A stretch of 64,000 nt of DNA from Vreelandella titanicae BH1 (GCF_000336575.1 NZ_AOPO01000002.1:541367-605366), one strand, 5' to 3'. Shown: positions 8,753 through 18,411, numbered from the stretch's first letter. Notes: generated from the letters alone by a model not told the origin. Made by a program: numbers and translations.

Positions 8753-9159
8753 TGCACCCTCCCATTACCGTGATCAGTGAACGCAACCATGTCTTTAGGC
8801 AGCGAGTTGAAGTCAATGGTTTGGAAGATCTATATGCCGATGTGCCACCGATAGTAGGTGGCGAGGGCAGTGCCCCTGATCCCCACGACTATTTCGATAT
8901 TGCTCTGGGTACCTGCAAGGCGGTTACCGTGCAGATGTACGCCAAGCGTAAAGAGTGGCCGCTTGAGGGCATTACCGTCACCGTGCAGCGGGACGATAGT
9001 CAGGAAAAAAAGGGCATCTACAAGCTAGACGTGGCATTAACACTGCACGGTATTGAAGACCCCGAACAGCGCGCCCGGCTGGAAGATATTAGCCACCGCT
9101 GCCCGATTCAACGCCTGATGACCCAGTCTACGGTCGAGATCGCCACCCGGTTAGTTTAA
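8752..9159 (+). CDS. OsmC family peroxiredoxin-like protein
   Basis: A 135-residue OsmC/Ohr superfamily protein. The two conserved cysteines are present: C55 in LGTCKAV, the position of the peroxidatic cysteine, and C117 in HRCPIQRL. Members reduce organic peroxides or related thiol-reactive compounds, usually as homodimers in the cytoplasm. The second motif (HRCPIQRLM) is of the OsmC/YhfA type rather than the classic Ohr VCPYS type. Translation probably depends on the preceding gene through the TAATG overlap. The exact substrate cannot be read from the sequence. Confidence 0.88.
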   Translation: MHPPITVISERNHVFRQRVEVNGLEDLYADVPPIVGGEGSAPDPHDYFDIALGTCKAVTVQMYAKRKEWPLEGITVTVQRDDSQEKKGIYKLDVALTLHGIEDPEQRARLEDISHRCPIQRLMTQSTVEIATRLV

Positions 9160-9183
9160 ATTATATCTTTTATAGGAGCACCG

Positions 9184-11208
9184 ATGAGCAAAGCCTTTCG
9201 ATTGCAGTCAAAATTTCAGCCCGCTGGCGACCAGCCTGCTGCTATTAAAGGGCTGATTAGTGGCCTGGAATCTGGGCTTGCTCACCAAACGCTGCTTGGC
9301 GTGACCGGGTCGGGCAAAACCTTTACCATGGCCAATGTTGTGGAACAACAGCAGCGCCCGACCATCGTGATGGCGCCGAATAAGACCCTGGCTGCCCAGT
9401 TGTATGGCGAATTCAAGGCGTTTTTCCCGGATAACGCCGTAGAGTATTTCGTCTCCTACTACGACTACTACCAGCCGGAAGCCTATGTGCCTTCCTCGGA
9501 TACCTTTATCGAGAAAGATGCCTCGATAAACGACCATATCGAGCAGATGCGGCTTTCGGCCACCAAGGCACTGCTAGAAAGGCGCGATGCGCTGATTGTG
9601 GTATCAGTGTCAGCGATTTACGGCTTGGGTGACCCCGACCAATACTTAAAGATGCGTCTGCACTTCACTCGCGGCGAGTTGATTGACCAGCGCGCTTTCC
9701 TGCGGCGCTTGGCCGAGCTTCAGTACACTCGTAATGATATGGATTTCCGCCGCGGTACTTACCGGGTGCGCGGCGATGTGATCGATATCTTTCCTGCCGA
9801 CTCTGACGAGGAGGCGGTGCGGGTAGAGCTGTTTGACAGCGAAATCGACACTATCCGACTGTTTGATCCGCTCACCGGCGCTGTCCGCGGGGAGGTGCCA
9901 AGGATGACTATCTATCCAAAATCGCACTACGTCACCCCCCGGGAAACGATTCTGGGCGCCATTGATGCCATTAAAGAGGAGCTCAAAGAGCGACTGGAGT
10001 GGATGCGTAAGCATGAACGGCTGGTAGAAGCACAGCGTCTTGAGCAGCGCACACTTTACGATATTGAGATGATGCTGGAGCTGGGTTACTGCAACGGTAT
10101 CGAAAACTACTCCCGCTACCTCTCTGGGCGTGCCCCCGGCGAGCCACCGCCTACTTTCTTTGATTACCTGCCCGATGACGCACTGCTATTTATCGACGAG
10201 TCCCACGTCAGCGTGCCCCAGGTAGGTGGTATGTACAAAGGGGACCGTTCGCGTAAAGAGACCCTAGTCGAGTATGGTTTCCGGTTGCCTTCGGCGTTGG
10301 ATAACCGGCCCATGAAGTTTGAAGAGTGGGAGGCCATTTCACCACAAACCATCTTTGTTTCCGCAACCCCAGGCCGCTATGAGGGGGAGCACGCAAGCCA
10401 GACCGTTGAGCAGGTGGTGCGTCCCACCGGGCTGCTGGATCCCGAAATCGAAGTGCGTCCGGCCAGTACCCAGGTCGACGATCTGCTTTCGGAAATCGGC
10501 TTGCGCACTGCGGTAGGCGAGCGAGTACTGGTGACCACGCTAACCAAGCGTATGGCGGAAGACCTGACCGAGTATTTTGATGAGCACGGCATTCGGGTGC
10601 GCTACTTACATTCGGATATCGACACCGTCGAGCGGGTTGAGATTATTCGCGATTTACGCCTGGGCAAATTTGATGTGTTGGTGGGTATCAACCTGCTGCG
10701 CGAAGGCCTGGATATTCCCGAAGTGTCGCTGGTGGCGATTCTCGACGCCGATAAAGAGGGCTTTCTGCGTGCCGAACGCTCGCTGATACAGACCATTGGC
10801 CGCGCTGCCCGTAACGCCCACGGCAAGGCGATTCTTTACGGTGATCGGATTACTGACTCGATGCGCAAGGCGATTGATGAAACCGAGCGTCGTCGCGCCA
10901 AGCAGACCGAACACAACCTAGAACACGGTATTACGCCAACAACGGTTACCCGCTCAGTGGCCGATATCCTTGAAGCCGCCCAGGCGCCGGGCAAGAAGAA
11001 CAGCCGTCGGCGTGGTAATGAGCGCAAGGTGGCGGAAAGCGCCGCCGAGTATGATGTCACCACGATGAGCAAGCATGATCTGTTGGGCGCCATCAGCAAG
11101 CTCGAAGACGCCATGTTTGAGGCAGCACAAAATCTGGAGTTCGAAGAGGCGGCTCGGCTTCGCGACCAGCTCCATCAAATGAAAGACAAACAGCTGGCGC
11201 TGGGCTAG
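9184..11208 (+). CDS. uvrB: Excinuclease ABC subunit B
   Basis: A 674-residue protein of normal UvrB length. UvrB is the DNA-damage verification helicase of nucleotide excision repair, loaded by UvrA and then bound by UvrC. It has Walker A GVTGSGKT at 39-46, the beta-hairpin tyrosine-rich segment [10 protein letters not shown], a DEAD-type box LLFIDESH, helicase motifs including [17 protein letters not shown] and QTIGRAARN, and the C-terminal UVR domain ([22 protein letters not shown], split here by alignment) that contacts UvrC. TAGGAG precedes the start. The repair glycosylase nei follows after four bases. Confidence 0.98.
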   Translation: MSKAFRLQSKFQPAGDQPAAIKGLISGLESGLAHQTLLGVTGSGKTFTMANVVEQQQRPTIVMAPNKTLAAQLYGEFKAFFPDNAVEYFVSYYDYYQPEAYVPSSDTFIEKDASINDHIEQMRLSATKALLERRDALIVVSVSAIYGLGDPDQYLKMRLHFTRGELIDQRAFLRRLAELQYTRNDMDFRRGTYRVRGDVIDIFPADSDEEAVRVELFDSEIDTIRLFDPLTGAVRGEVPRMTIYPKSHYVTPRETILGAIDAIKEELKERLEWMRKHERLVEAQRLEQRTLYDIEMMLELGYCNGIENYSRYLSGRAPGEPPPTFFDYLPDDALLFIDESHVSVPQVGGMYKGDRSRKETLVEYGFRLPSALDNRPMKFEEWEAISPQTIFVSATPGRYEGEHASQTVEQVVRPTGLLDPEIEVRPASTQVDDLLSEIGLRTAVGERVLVTTLTKRMAEDLTEYFDEHGIRVRYLHSDIDTVERVEIIRDLRLGKFDVLVGINLLREGLDIPEVSLVAILDADKEGFLRAERSLIQTIGRAARNAHGKAILYGDRITDSMRKAIDETERRRAKQTEHNLEHGITPTTVTRSVADILEAAQAPGKKNSRRRGNERKVAESAAEYDVTTMSKHDLLGAISKLEDAMFEAAQNLEFEEAARLRDQLHQMKDKQLALG

Positions 11209-11212
11209 CGGT

Positions 11213-12034
11213 ATGCCAGAAGGCCCAGAAATTCGCCGCGCGGCGGATCGTATTGAGCAGCAGATAGGTGGACGGGTGATCGACGATGCCTGGTTCGCCT
11301 TTCCAGAACTTGCCGAGCAGGCAGCCTCATTTATTGGTGTTCGAGTTGCCCGAGTAGATACCTGGGGTAAAGCAATGCTGGTCCGGTTTGCCGATCAGCG
11401 CGTGCTTTATTCCCACAACCAACTTTATGGTGTTTGGAAGCTGCATAGCGAGGATAAGCCGCCTAATACCAAGCGAGCGCTGCGGGTTCGATTGAGCGCA
11501 GAAGGGCACTGCGCCAGCCTCTATAGCGCCTCCGATATTTCCCTCTGGCACGCAGAAACTCTCACCGAGCATCCTTTCTTAGCCCGCCTAGGCCCTGATT
11601 TGTTGAGTCAAGACGTGGCTCCCTCCGATGTGCAGCAGCGGCTGAATTTAAAGCAGTTTCATAAACGCAGCCTGGGGGCACTGCTGCTCGATCAGGGGTT
11701 GGTCGCCGGGCTGGGCAACTATTTGCGCTCTGAAATCCTTTTTTTCTCCCAGCTTCCGCCAAGCGCTCGACCGGTGGATTTAACCCCAGAACAGCAGCAA
11801 ACTCTGGCTGACTGCATCATTGATGTTACCCGGCAAGCCTACCAAGCCGCAGGTGTTACTAATCGTGAGGCCTGGATTGCTCAGGCTAAAGCAGCGGGTG
11901 AGCCGCGCAGGCAGTGGCGTTTTGCGGTTTTCGAGCGAGCAGGGCTAGAGTGCCACCGCTGTGGAACGGTGATCGAGCGCAAAAGGGTCGGGGCGCGCAG
12001 GCTTTATTTATGCCCATATTGTCAGTCGGCGTGA
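11213..12034 (+). CDS. nei: Endonuclease VIII (DNA glycosylase/AP lyase)
   Basis: A 273-residue Fpg/Nei family enzyme that removes oxidised pyrimidines. After Met removal, the N-terminus PEGPEIRR supplies the catalytic proline (P2) and E3. The C-terminus has a zinc finger with C247, C250, C267 and C270. The residue after PEG-P is E-I-R, which is the Nei rather than the Fpg pattern (PELPEVE). It starts four bases after uvrB, so a base-excision enzyme is co-transcribed with a nucleotide-excision subunit. Confidence 0.93.
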   Translation: MPEGPEIRRAADRIEQQIGGRVIDDAWFAFPELAEQAASFIGVRVARVDTWGKAMLVRFADQRVLYSHNQLYGVWKLHSEDKPPNTKRALRVRLSAEGHCASLYSASDISLWHAETLTEHPFLARLGPDLLSQDVAPSDVQQRLNLKQFHKRSLGALLLDQGLVAGLGNYLRSEILFFSQLPPSARPVDLTPEQQQTLADCIIDVTRQAYQAAGVTNREAWIAQAKAAGEPRRQWRFAVFERAGLECHRCGTVIERKRVGARRLYLCPYCQSA

Positions 12035-12165
12035 GTAGGGTTATACCGTTATCTTGCTTAAGAGATACCATCGACTAAAGCCCTAACCATAGTAGTCATA
12101 TAGGTGCCAGGGATTGCTGCTGCGTAAGTGCCAATACGGTATACTGGTAGCACGCTAAGACGGCA

Positions 12166-12183
12166 CCTCCGCGGGCGCGGAGG
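12166..12183 (+). other. GC-rich hairpin upstream of the fumarase gene
   Basis: CCTCCGC (12166-12172) pairs with GCGGAGG (12177-12183) around GGGC, about 40 bases before the fumarase start. There is no T-run after it, so it is more likely a leader structure than a terminator. A TATACT sequence at about 12139-12144 might be the -10 of the promoter; its -35 is not convincing. Confidence 0.45.
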
Positions 12184-12224
12184 GGAAGCCGCTGACTAGA
12201 CGATAACCTAGGAGCTATTAGTCC

Positions 12225-13730
12225 ATGACCGTGATTCGCCAGGACGACGTTATTCAAAGCGTTGCCGATGCTCTGCAGTACATCTCTTACTACCATCCTA
12301 AAGATTTCATCGACGCCATGGCCGCCGCCTATGAGCGCGAAGAGAACCCTGCCGCCAAAGACGCCATCGCACAGATTTTGATTAACTCACGCATGTGCGC
12401 CACCGGGCACCGTCCAATCTGTCAGGACACTGGCATCGTCACCGTATTCGTTCACGTGGGCATGAACGTTACCTGGGAAGCGGACATGAGCCTGGACGAC
12501 ATGATTAACGAAGGTGTTCGTCGCGCTTATTTGCTCCCCGATAATATCCTGCGCGCCTCGGTGCTGGCGGATCCCGACGGCAAGCGTGCCAATACCAAAG
12601 ACAACACCCCGGCGATTATTCACCACTCGATTGTGCCCGGCGATACGGTCGATATTCACGTAGCGGCGAAGGGCGGTGGTAGCGAAGCAAAATCCAAGTT
12701 CGCCATGCTGAATCCCTCCGACAGTGTGGTTGATTGGGTGATGGAGCAGCTTCCGAAGATGGGCGCTGGCTGGTGTCCACCCGGGATGCTGGGGATTGGC
12801 ATCGGCGGCACCGCCGAAAAGGCCATGCTGATTGCCAAAGAAGCGCTACTCGATCCTATCAATATTCAGGATCTACAGGCCCGTGGCCCCAGCAACCGTG
12901 CCGAAGAGCTGCGTTTAGAACTGTTTGACAAGGTCAACAAGAGCGGTATCGGTGCCCAGGGGTTAGGCGGCTTAACCACCGTGCTGGATATTAAAGTCAA
13001 AGACTATCCAACCCATGCGGCCAACAAGCCCGTCGCGATTATTCCCAACTGCGCGGCGACCCGTCATGCCCATTTCACGCTTGACGGCTCTGGCCCCGCG
13101 GTACTTGAGCCGCCGAAGCTTGAGGATTGGCCGGAAATCACTCGCGAGGCGGGTGAAAACGTCAAACGTGTCAATCTTGATACGGTGACGCCTGAGGAGG
13201 TTAAAACCTGGCAGCCTGGTGATACGCTGCTGTTGAACGGTAAGCTGCTCACGGGGCGCGATGCTGCTCATAAGCGCATGGTCGATATGCTGGCCAAAGG
13301 CGATCCGCTGCCCGTGGATATGAAAGGTCGCTTTATCTACTACGTGGGCCCGGTTGATCCCATTGGTGACGAAGTCGTTGGCCCCGCTGGCCCAACGACC
13401 GCCACGCGGATGGATAAATTTACCCGCACTATGCTGGAAGAGACTGGCCTATTAGGTATGGTCGGCAAAGCAGAGCGTGGCCAAGCCGCTATTGATGCTA
13501 TCCGTGACAATGAAGCGGTGTACTTAATGGCGGTCGGTGGGTCGGCATATCTGGTCGCTCAAGCGATTAAAAAATCGCGGGTAGTGGGCTTCGAAGACTT
13601 AGGTATGGAAGCAATCTATGAATTTGAGGTTGAAGATATGCCGGTGACCGTCGCCGTTGATAGCCTGGGCACATCGGTACATCAAACCGGGCCTGCAAAG
13701 TGGAAAGAGATTATTGCCCAATCGGCGTAA
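12225..13730 (+). CDS. Fumarate hydratase class I (4Fe-4S type)
   Basis: A 501-residue class I fumarase interconverting fumarate and malate in the TCA cycle. Three cysteines in the conserved places would hold the oxygen-sensitive cluster: C66 in RPICQDTG, C184 in GWCPPG and C276 in NCAATRH. The N-terminal domain (KGGGSEAKSKFAML) and the C-terminal beta domain (GPTTATRMDKFT) are both complete. AGGAGC lies about 12 bases upstream of the ATG. The gene is monocistronic, with a leader hairpin before and a terminator after. Class I enzymes can also act on mesaconate or tartrate isomers; fumarase is the simplest reading. Confidence 0.93.
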   Translation: MTVIRQDDVIQSVADALQYISYYHPKDFIDAMAAAYEREENPAAKDAIAQILINSRMCATGHRPICQDTGIVTVFVHVGMNVTWEADMSLDDMINEGVRRAYLLPDNILRASVLADPDGKRANTKDNTPAIIHHSIVPGDTVDIHVAAKGGGSEAKSKFAMLNPSDSVVDWVMEQLPKMGAGWCPPGMLGIGIGGTAEKAMLIAKEALLDPINIQDLQARGPSNRAEELRLELFDKVNKSGIGAQGLGGLTTVLDIKVKDYPTHAANKPVAIIPNCAATRHAHFTLDGSGPAVLEPPKLEDWPEITREAGENVKRVNLDTVTPEEVKTWQPGDTLLLNGKLLTGRDAAHKRMVDMLAKGDPLPVDMKGRFIYYVGPVDPIGDEVVGPAGPTTATRMDKFTRTMLEETGLLGMVGKAERGQAAIDAIRDNEAVYLMAVGGSAYLVAQAIKKSRVVGFEDLGMEAIYEFEVEDMPVTVAVDSLGTSVHQTGPAKWKEIIAQSA

Positions 13731-13765
13731 TGGAGTGGTAAGGTTGATTAGGCTTTAGACGCATA

Positions 13766-13794
13766 AGGGCCTCGCTGACGGCGAGGCCTTGTTC
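13766..13794 (+). terminator. Terminator after fumarase
   Basis: GGCCTCGC (13768-13775) pairs with GCGAGGCC (13781-13788) around TGACG, preceded by AAG and followed by TTGTTCT. The T-run is short but the stem is strong. Confidence 0.75.
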
Positions 13795-13822
13795 TATGTG
13801 AGGGCTTTATAAGGACGTGACT

Positions 13823-15244
13823 ATGACCTCCTGGTTGCTAGGGACCAGCATCTTACTGATACACCTGCTTGGCATCGTTTCAGCCATTATGGCGCTGATG
13901 TCCAGTCGCACCTCCCAGGGTGCCGTGGCATGGATCATCTCGCTGCTGACCTTCCCTTATGTCGCGCTTCCAGCGTACTGGTTTTTCGGGCGGCCAAGGT
14001 TTTATGGCTATGTATCTGCCCGCGGTCAGCGGGACACCGTTCTACGCCGGGTTCTAGTGCGTTACCGGGCTAATGTTCAACCCTACGTTGCGCCCTCTAC
14101 CAATGCCGATATTCAGGCGGTCGAACAGCTTGCCATGATGCCGCTAACCCATGGCAATCAAGCCACACTGCTGATTGATGGGCCAGCAACGTTTGAAAGC
14201 CTGTTTGATGGTATTGACCGTGCGGAACAGTATGCGTTGGTGCAGTTCTTCATTGTTCGTAACGACGCCCTCGGCCAACGTTTGAAGCACCATTTACAGC
14301 GCGCTGCCCGGCGCGGCGTGAGGGTCTATTTTCTTTACGATGAAGTGGGTAGCCGCAAGTTAGCCGATAGCTACCTCAATGATTTAATCAGCGATGGGGT
14401 GGCCGTGAGTGCCTTTCGCTCATCGCGAGGCTTTAAGCACCGTTTTCAGCTTAACTTTCGCAACCATCGCAAAATAACGGTAATAGACGGCAAGGAGGGC
14501 TGGATAGGGGGCTTTAATATTGGGGTCGAATATCTCGGCGAGAACCCACGGCACGGGCCTTGGCGTGATACCCATCTCAAGCTTGCAGGACCCAGCGTAC
14601 TGGGCTTGCAGGAGGCATTTTGGGAGGATTGGCACTGGGCGACGGATGAAGTGATTAGCCTGAACTGGATGGCCGACACGTCATCCTCTGCCACCGACCA
14701 TCATGTGGTGATCGTGCCTTCTGGGCCCGCCGACCGTCAGGACACCGCCAGCCTGCTCGTCCAGCAGGTCATTCATAGTGCCAAGCAGCGCCTGTGGGTG
14801 ACCAGCCCCTATTTCGTCCCTGACCAGGGAGTTCAGGATGCGCTCCGGCTTGCAGCGATGCGCGGCGTCGACGTTCGGGTAATGATTCCAGAGCGCCCCG
14901 ATCACTTGCTGGTTTTTCTCTCTGCATTCTCATTTCTACCCGATATGTTAAGGGCAGGTGTTAAAATATACCGTTATCTCCCTGGTTTTTTACATCAAAA
15001 AGTCATGCTGGTAGACAACGAAGCAGCCACGGTAGGGACAGTCAATTTGGATAATCGCTCGTTTAGGTTAAATTTTGAGATTACCGCGTTTATTCCAAGT
15101 CGTGATTTTGCTACCTGCGTCGAGGCGATGCTGGAAAAAGACTTTGCTCACTGTCGGCGTGTCACCATCGATGAAATTAACCAGCGCCCGGTATGGATGA
15201 AAGTCGTTTCGCGGGCGGCCTATTTAATGGCCCCGGTTCAATAG
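13823..15244 (+). CDS. cls: Cardiolipin synthase
   Basis: A 473-residue phospholipase-D superfamily enzyme that makes cardiolipin from phosphatidylglycerol at the inner membrane. It has two N-terminal membrane helices (about 3-25 and 35-55) and two HKD motifs: HRKITVID starting at H215 and HQKVMLVD starting at H391. The layout is that of bacterial ClsA. The start was set at 13823 because AAGGA at 13811-13815 is seven bases before this ATG, while the in-frame GTG at 13817 lies too close to it. Cardiolipin content rises under salt stress in many bacteria, which fits the halophilic setting. Confidence 0.94.
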   Translation: MTSWLLGTSILLIHLLGIVSAIMALMSSRTSQGAVAWIISLLTFPYVALPAYWFFGRPRFYGYVSARGQRDTVLRRVLVRYRANVQPYVAPSTNADIQAVEQLAMMPLTHGNQATLLIDGPATFESLFDGIDRAEQYALVQFFIVRNDALGQRLKHHLQRAARRGVRVYFLYDEVGSRKLADSYLNDLISDGVAVSAFRSSRGFKHRFQLNFRNHRKITVIDGKEGWIGGFNIGVEYLGENPRHGPWRDTHLKLAGPSVLGLQEAFWEDWHWATDEVISLNWMADTSSSATDHHVVIVPSGPADRQDTASLLVQQVIHSAKQRLWVTSPYFVPDQGVQDALRLAAMRGVDVRVMIPERPDHLLVFLSAFSFLPDMLRAGVKIYRYLPGFLHQKVMLVDNEAATVGTVNLDNRSFRLNFEITAFIPSRDFATCVEAMLEKDFAHCRRVTIDEINQRPVWMKVVSRAAYLMAPVQ

Positions 15245-15271
15245 ATACGTCAGCCTAAAAGGAAAATCGAG

Positions 15272-15310
15272 ATGCTCAAACGCAGGGTGAGACAAGGAGT
15301 CATGGGGTGA
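15272..15310 (+). CDS. Possible 12-residue leader peptide overlapping the LysR-type gene start
   Basis: ATG at 15272 opens a frame reading MLKRRVRQGVMG and stopping at 15310. AAAAGGAAAA lies nine or so bases upstream. Its TGA stop overlaps the GTG start of the regulator (GTGA), and the regulator's ribosome-binding site lies inside this frame. The arrangement would allow translational coupling. The peptide is basic (four K/R plus R). No experimental or family support is known, so this is a hypothesis from layout only. Confidence 0.3.
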   Translation: MLKRRVRQGVMG

Positions 15311-16224
15311 ATCTTGAAACAAAATGGCTGGAAGATTTTGTAGCGCTAGCCAATACGCGCAGCTTCTCTGCGTCAGCACGCCAGCGACACGTGACCCAGC
15401 CGGCCTTTAGTCGCCGTATTCGCGCGTTGGAGCAGGCCGTTGATGTCACCTTGGTAGATCGTTCAACTACCCCCGTCGGGTTAACGCCCGAAGGGCAGCT
15501 GTTTTTGGTTACTGCGCGCAATCTGGTCGAACAGTTAAACGAATCGCTTAGCCATTTGCGCGGTCTCTCTATCGCCAATGAGGCGCTGGATATTGTCGCG
15601 GCGCACTCCCTGGCGTTGAGTTTTTATCCGCCTTGGATCTCTCGCCTGCAGCAGGGTTTGGGCGAGTTGCCGACCCGCTTGGTGGCCATGAATGTGGGCG
15701 AGGCAATACATGTGCTGCGAGAGGGCAACTGTGATCTGATGCTCGCCTACTATGACCCTTTTGCGACGATGCAACTGGACGCTGAAGTATTCCCCTCTTT
15801 CTCAATTGGTAAGGTCAATATGCTGCCCGTTTCGTTACCCGACGAGCATGGGAAAGCAAAGTTTTCACTCCAGCACGACACCTCCATTCCCTATCTTTCG
15901 TACACCCAGGGGGCCTTTTTAGGGCGCAGTGTGCGCATGCTGCTGAAAAATGACCCGCTGCGTATGAAGCTGCGTACGGTATATGAAACGGCCATGGCTG
16001 AAGGCCTGAAGGGAATGGTATTACAAGGCGTTGGCGTCGCATGGATCCCCGACTTTTGTATTCGTGAAGAGCTGAAAAGTGGCCGTTTGGTGAGGGCAGG
16101 CGACCCTAGCTGGGATATCCCCCTGGAAATCCGCTTATATCGCTGCTCGATGGTGCATAAGCCCGGCGTAGAGCGTTTATGGCGGCAGATGATGAAGCTG
16201 CCGCGGGATTTCCTACAAGCCTAG
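15307..16224 (+). CDS. LysR family regulator, HypT (YjiE)-like
   Basis: A 305-residue LysR-type regulator. The N-terminal winged helix-turn-helix reads ETKWLEDFVALANTRSFS then TQPAFSRRIRALEQ, which closely resembles E. coli HypT, the hypochlorite-responsive activator. The C-terminal substrate-binding domain is full length. The start must be GTG at 15307: AAGGAGT ends seven bases upstream, and the nearby ATG at 15302 is closed at once by a stop. Unlike most LysR genes it has no divergent target next to it; cls is upstream on the same strand and nadM is convergent. HypT identity is by resemblance of the DNA-binding half and is not certain. Confidence 0.82.
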   Translation: MNLETKWLEDFVALANTRSFSASARQRHVTQPAFSRRIRALEQAVDVTLVDRSTTPVGLTPEGQLFLVTARNLVEQLNESLSHLRGLSIANEALDIVAAHSLALSFYPPWISRLQQGLGELPTRLVAMNVGEAIHVLREGNCDLMLAYYDPFATMQLDAEVFPSFSIGKVNMLPVSLPDEHGKAKFSLQHDTSIPYLSYTQGAFLGRSVRMLLKNDPLRMKLRTVYETAMAEGLKGMVLQGVGVAWIPDFCIREELKSGRLVRAGDPSWDIPLEIRLYRCSMVHKPGVERLWRQMMKLPRDFLQA

Positions 16225-16237
16225 GGCCTGTTGACGT

Positions 16238-17332
16238 TTAGCTACTGCCAAAATCTGCGGGTAGCCCTAAAAAGTTCTGAATGATGAAGAAGTGATCTTC
16301 AAACAGGCTGTCGGGCTCGAGATCTGCAAGTGCTACCCAGCGCGCATGATCACCGCCTTTAACGGGCTTTAGGCGTGGCAGCTGCTGATCGGGGCGTAGC
16401 GCAAAATAGAAAGCTTCCGCCAAGGTGCGCCCGCGCCAGCTGCGGTGGGGTTCATCAAACAGGCGTTGCCCACGCAGCGAGCCTTTGAGTACAGGCTCAG
16501 GAACCTTTAAGCGAATGCGTTCGCGAAGTTCACGCAAGCAAGCATCCAGCAGCCGTTCATGGGGGTTAATAAACCCTCCCGGCAGGGCATAAAGGCCTTT
16601 GCCCGGTGCCGCCGTGCGTCGTACCAGCAGCACATGGCCTGACTGCACGACCACTGCGTTGACCGTGACAAAAATAGGCGGGTAGGGCGCGTGAGCCCAG
16701 GCCTGACGGTACTGATCCAACAACTGCTGCTCTTCGATCAGGCGCTGATAGGCGCCCTCATTGCAAAAGTGTTTGACGCTCTCCACCACCCCTGGCGGTA
16801 AATCGTGGTAAGCGCCGGTACTCAGGTAGTCATTCGTTGAGCTCGGCGAGCGAAACAGTCGCTCACGTATTTGGCTGGCTGAAATCCCCTCCACCGACTG
16901 CACGCTGACAGACTCCCACTGAGGAAACAGTGAAAGGTAGTAGCTTGACTGGCCGCGGCTGGCTCCGATCAAGCCAATACGTGGTAGGCGAGCATTGGCA
17001 GGTGCAGCTAAATCGCGCACTTTGCGTTGCACATCGCGCACCCAAACATCGTCGTTATAGAGGGCGTCGAGTAGCGGGGTGATCTCCAAGCGTTGATTAT
17101 CGGCGTCGTCAAATCCCGCGCGAAGCATGGCTTGTCGTTCGTCGAATCGCCAGGGGTTACGCAGTGAGCGGGCCTGCCAAGAAGAGCCTACCAACACAAT
17201 GACCTGTCGTGCGCGTTTGAGCGCTTCACGAATGACCGCGAGATGCCCCAGATGTGGCGGCTGAAAACGACCAATAAACACCAAACAGTCGAAGTCGCAG
17301 GCAGTCGCGGGGCGCGAAGTATCAGTAGCCAT
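16238..17332 (-). CDS. Bifunctional NMN adenylyltransferase (NadM type)/Nudix protein
   Basis: A 364-residue two-domain protein. Residues about 12-190 form a nucleotidyltransferase: GRFQPPHLGH carries the HxGH motif, and ISASQIRERLF is the second signature. This part would make NAD from nicotinamide mononucleotide and ATP. Residues about 220-364 form a Nudix domain. Its box keeps the first half (GGFINPHE and REL) but the end reads RERIRL where REUxEExGU is expected, so one metal-binding Glu is Arg and the Gly is Arg. The family is known from Synechocystis and Francisella. The gene is convergent with the LysR gene and divergent from yihY. Confidence 0.88.
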   Translation of the reverse strand: MATDTSRPATACDFDCLVFIGRFQPPHLGHLAVIREALKRARQVIVLVGSSWQARSLRNPWRFDERQAMLRAGFDDADNQRLEITPLLDALYNDDVWVRDVQRKVRDLAAPANARLPRIGLIGASRGQSSYYLSLFPQWESVSVQSVEGISASQIRERLFRSPSSTNDYLSTGAYHDLPPGVVESVKHFCNEGAYQRLIEEQQLLDQYRQAWAHAPYPPIFVTVNAVVVQSGHVLLVRRTAAPGKGLYALPGGFINPHERLLDACLRELRERIRLKVPEPVLKGSLRGQRLFDEPHRSWRGRTLAEAFYFALRPDQQLPRLKPVKGGDHARWVALADLEPDSLFEDHFFIIQNFLGLPADFGSS

Positions 17333-17475
17333 TCAAGCTTCCTTTTGCGTTTGGTGAACTCAGAGATGCAACCTACCAGAAAACTGCGCTAAACGCTGTG
17401 GTTAGGTATGCTAGAAAAATAGGATGTTGATAACGCTTATAAAAAGCCCCGATACCCAGAGCACAGGGAGTGAAT

Positions 17476-18375
17476 ATGATTAAACGCGCCGCTACCTTTT
17501 GGTGGAAAGTAGTCCAAGACGCCACGTCACTATGGTTGGAGCGTAATGCCTTTAGCTACGCAGGTTCGCTAGCGTTCTATACGCTTTTCTCATTGGCGCC
17601 CACGATTATTATTGCAGTCACGGTCATCGGTGTTGTTTTAGGTGAAGAGGCTGCCCACGGACAAATAGTCGCTCAGTTACAAGGCACGCTAGGAATGGAT
17701 GCAGCAGTGGCTATCGAACAGGCTGTTGCTCAGTCGAGGATTGAAGAGTCCGGTCTACTGCCAACGCTACTAGGTGTTGGGGCATTGGTGATCGGTGCAA
17801 CAACCGTTTTCGCCCAGATGCAATTTTCGCTCAATACCATTTGGGGCGTAACGGCAAAGCCCACTTCTAATAGCGCTTTACGTTTTATTAAAAGCCGGTT
17901 GCTATCGTTAACGGTGGTGCTCTCCATCGGATTTATACTGATGGTATCGCTGGTATTAGGCGTCGTTTTGCGCGGTATGCTCCAGGCCGCCGATAATCTG
18001 GTGCCTTATGCCAGCTTACTGACAACGTCAGTTGAGTCGCTGGTCTCGCTGGCTGTGGTCACCTTACTATTTGCCACCATTTTTAAAGTACTTCCCGACG
18101 TTGTGTTGCGCTGGCAAGATGTGTTGATTGGCGCAGTCGTCACTGCCGTACTGTTTACTATTGGGCGCAGTGTAATCGCGATTTACCTGGCGTATACGGC
18201 TACAGCATCTACCTATGGCGCCGCCGGGTCGGTAGTCATGATTTTGCTATGGGTCTACTACAGTTCACTAATATTGCTGTTTGGGGCGGCGTTCACCCGC
18301 TCATTGCTACTACGCCGTGGCCGCCCGCTGATTCCGCGTAACAGTGCAGTGATTGTCAAACGTGAGTATGTTTAA
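17476..18375 (+). CDS. YihY/BrkB family inner membrane protein
   Basis: A 299-residue polytopic membrane protein with about six hydrophobic segments. The family features are present: an N-terminal NAFSYAGSLAFYTLFSLAP stretch, GGA-type small-residue helices and a final YGAAGSVVMILLWVYYSSLI segment. It was once labelled ribonuclease BN in error; the real function is unknown, with transport or envelope roles suggested. ATG at 17476 was chosen over the in-frame GTG at 17470, because AGGGAG at 17465-17470 is correctly placed only for the ATG. Acylphosphatase follows 36 bases downstream. Confidence 0.88.
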   Translation: MIKRAATFWWKVVQDATSLWLERNAFSYAGSLAFYTLFSLAPTIIIAVTVIGVVLGEEAAHGQIVAQLQGTLGMDAAVAIEQAVAQSRIEESGLLPTLLGVGALVIGATTVFAQMQFSLNTIWGVTAKPTSNSALRFIKSRLLSLTVVLSIGFILMVSLVLGVVLRGMLQAADNLVPYASLLTTSVESLVSLAVVTLLFATIFKVLPDVVLRWQDVLIGAVVTAVLFTIGRSVIAIYLAYTATASTYGAAGSVVMILLWVYYSSLILLFGAAFTRSLLLRRGRPLIPRNSAVIVKREYV

Positions 18376-18411
18376 CACTCCGTTCAGAAGCGCCAAGGTA
18401 AGGAGGTAAGT

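Noticed and set aside
15301..15310. ATG at 15302 as start of the LysR-type gene
   Set aside because: It is out of frame and meets a stop after two codons; GTG at 15307 is the only suitable start near the ribosome-binding site.
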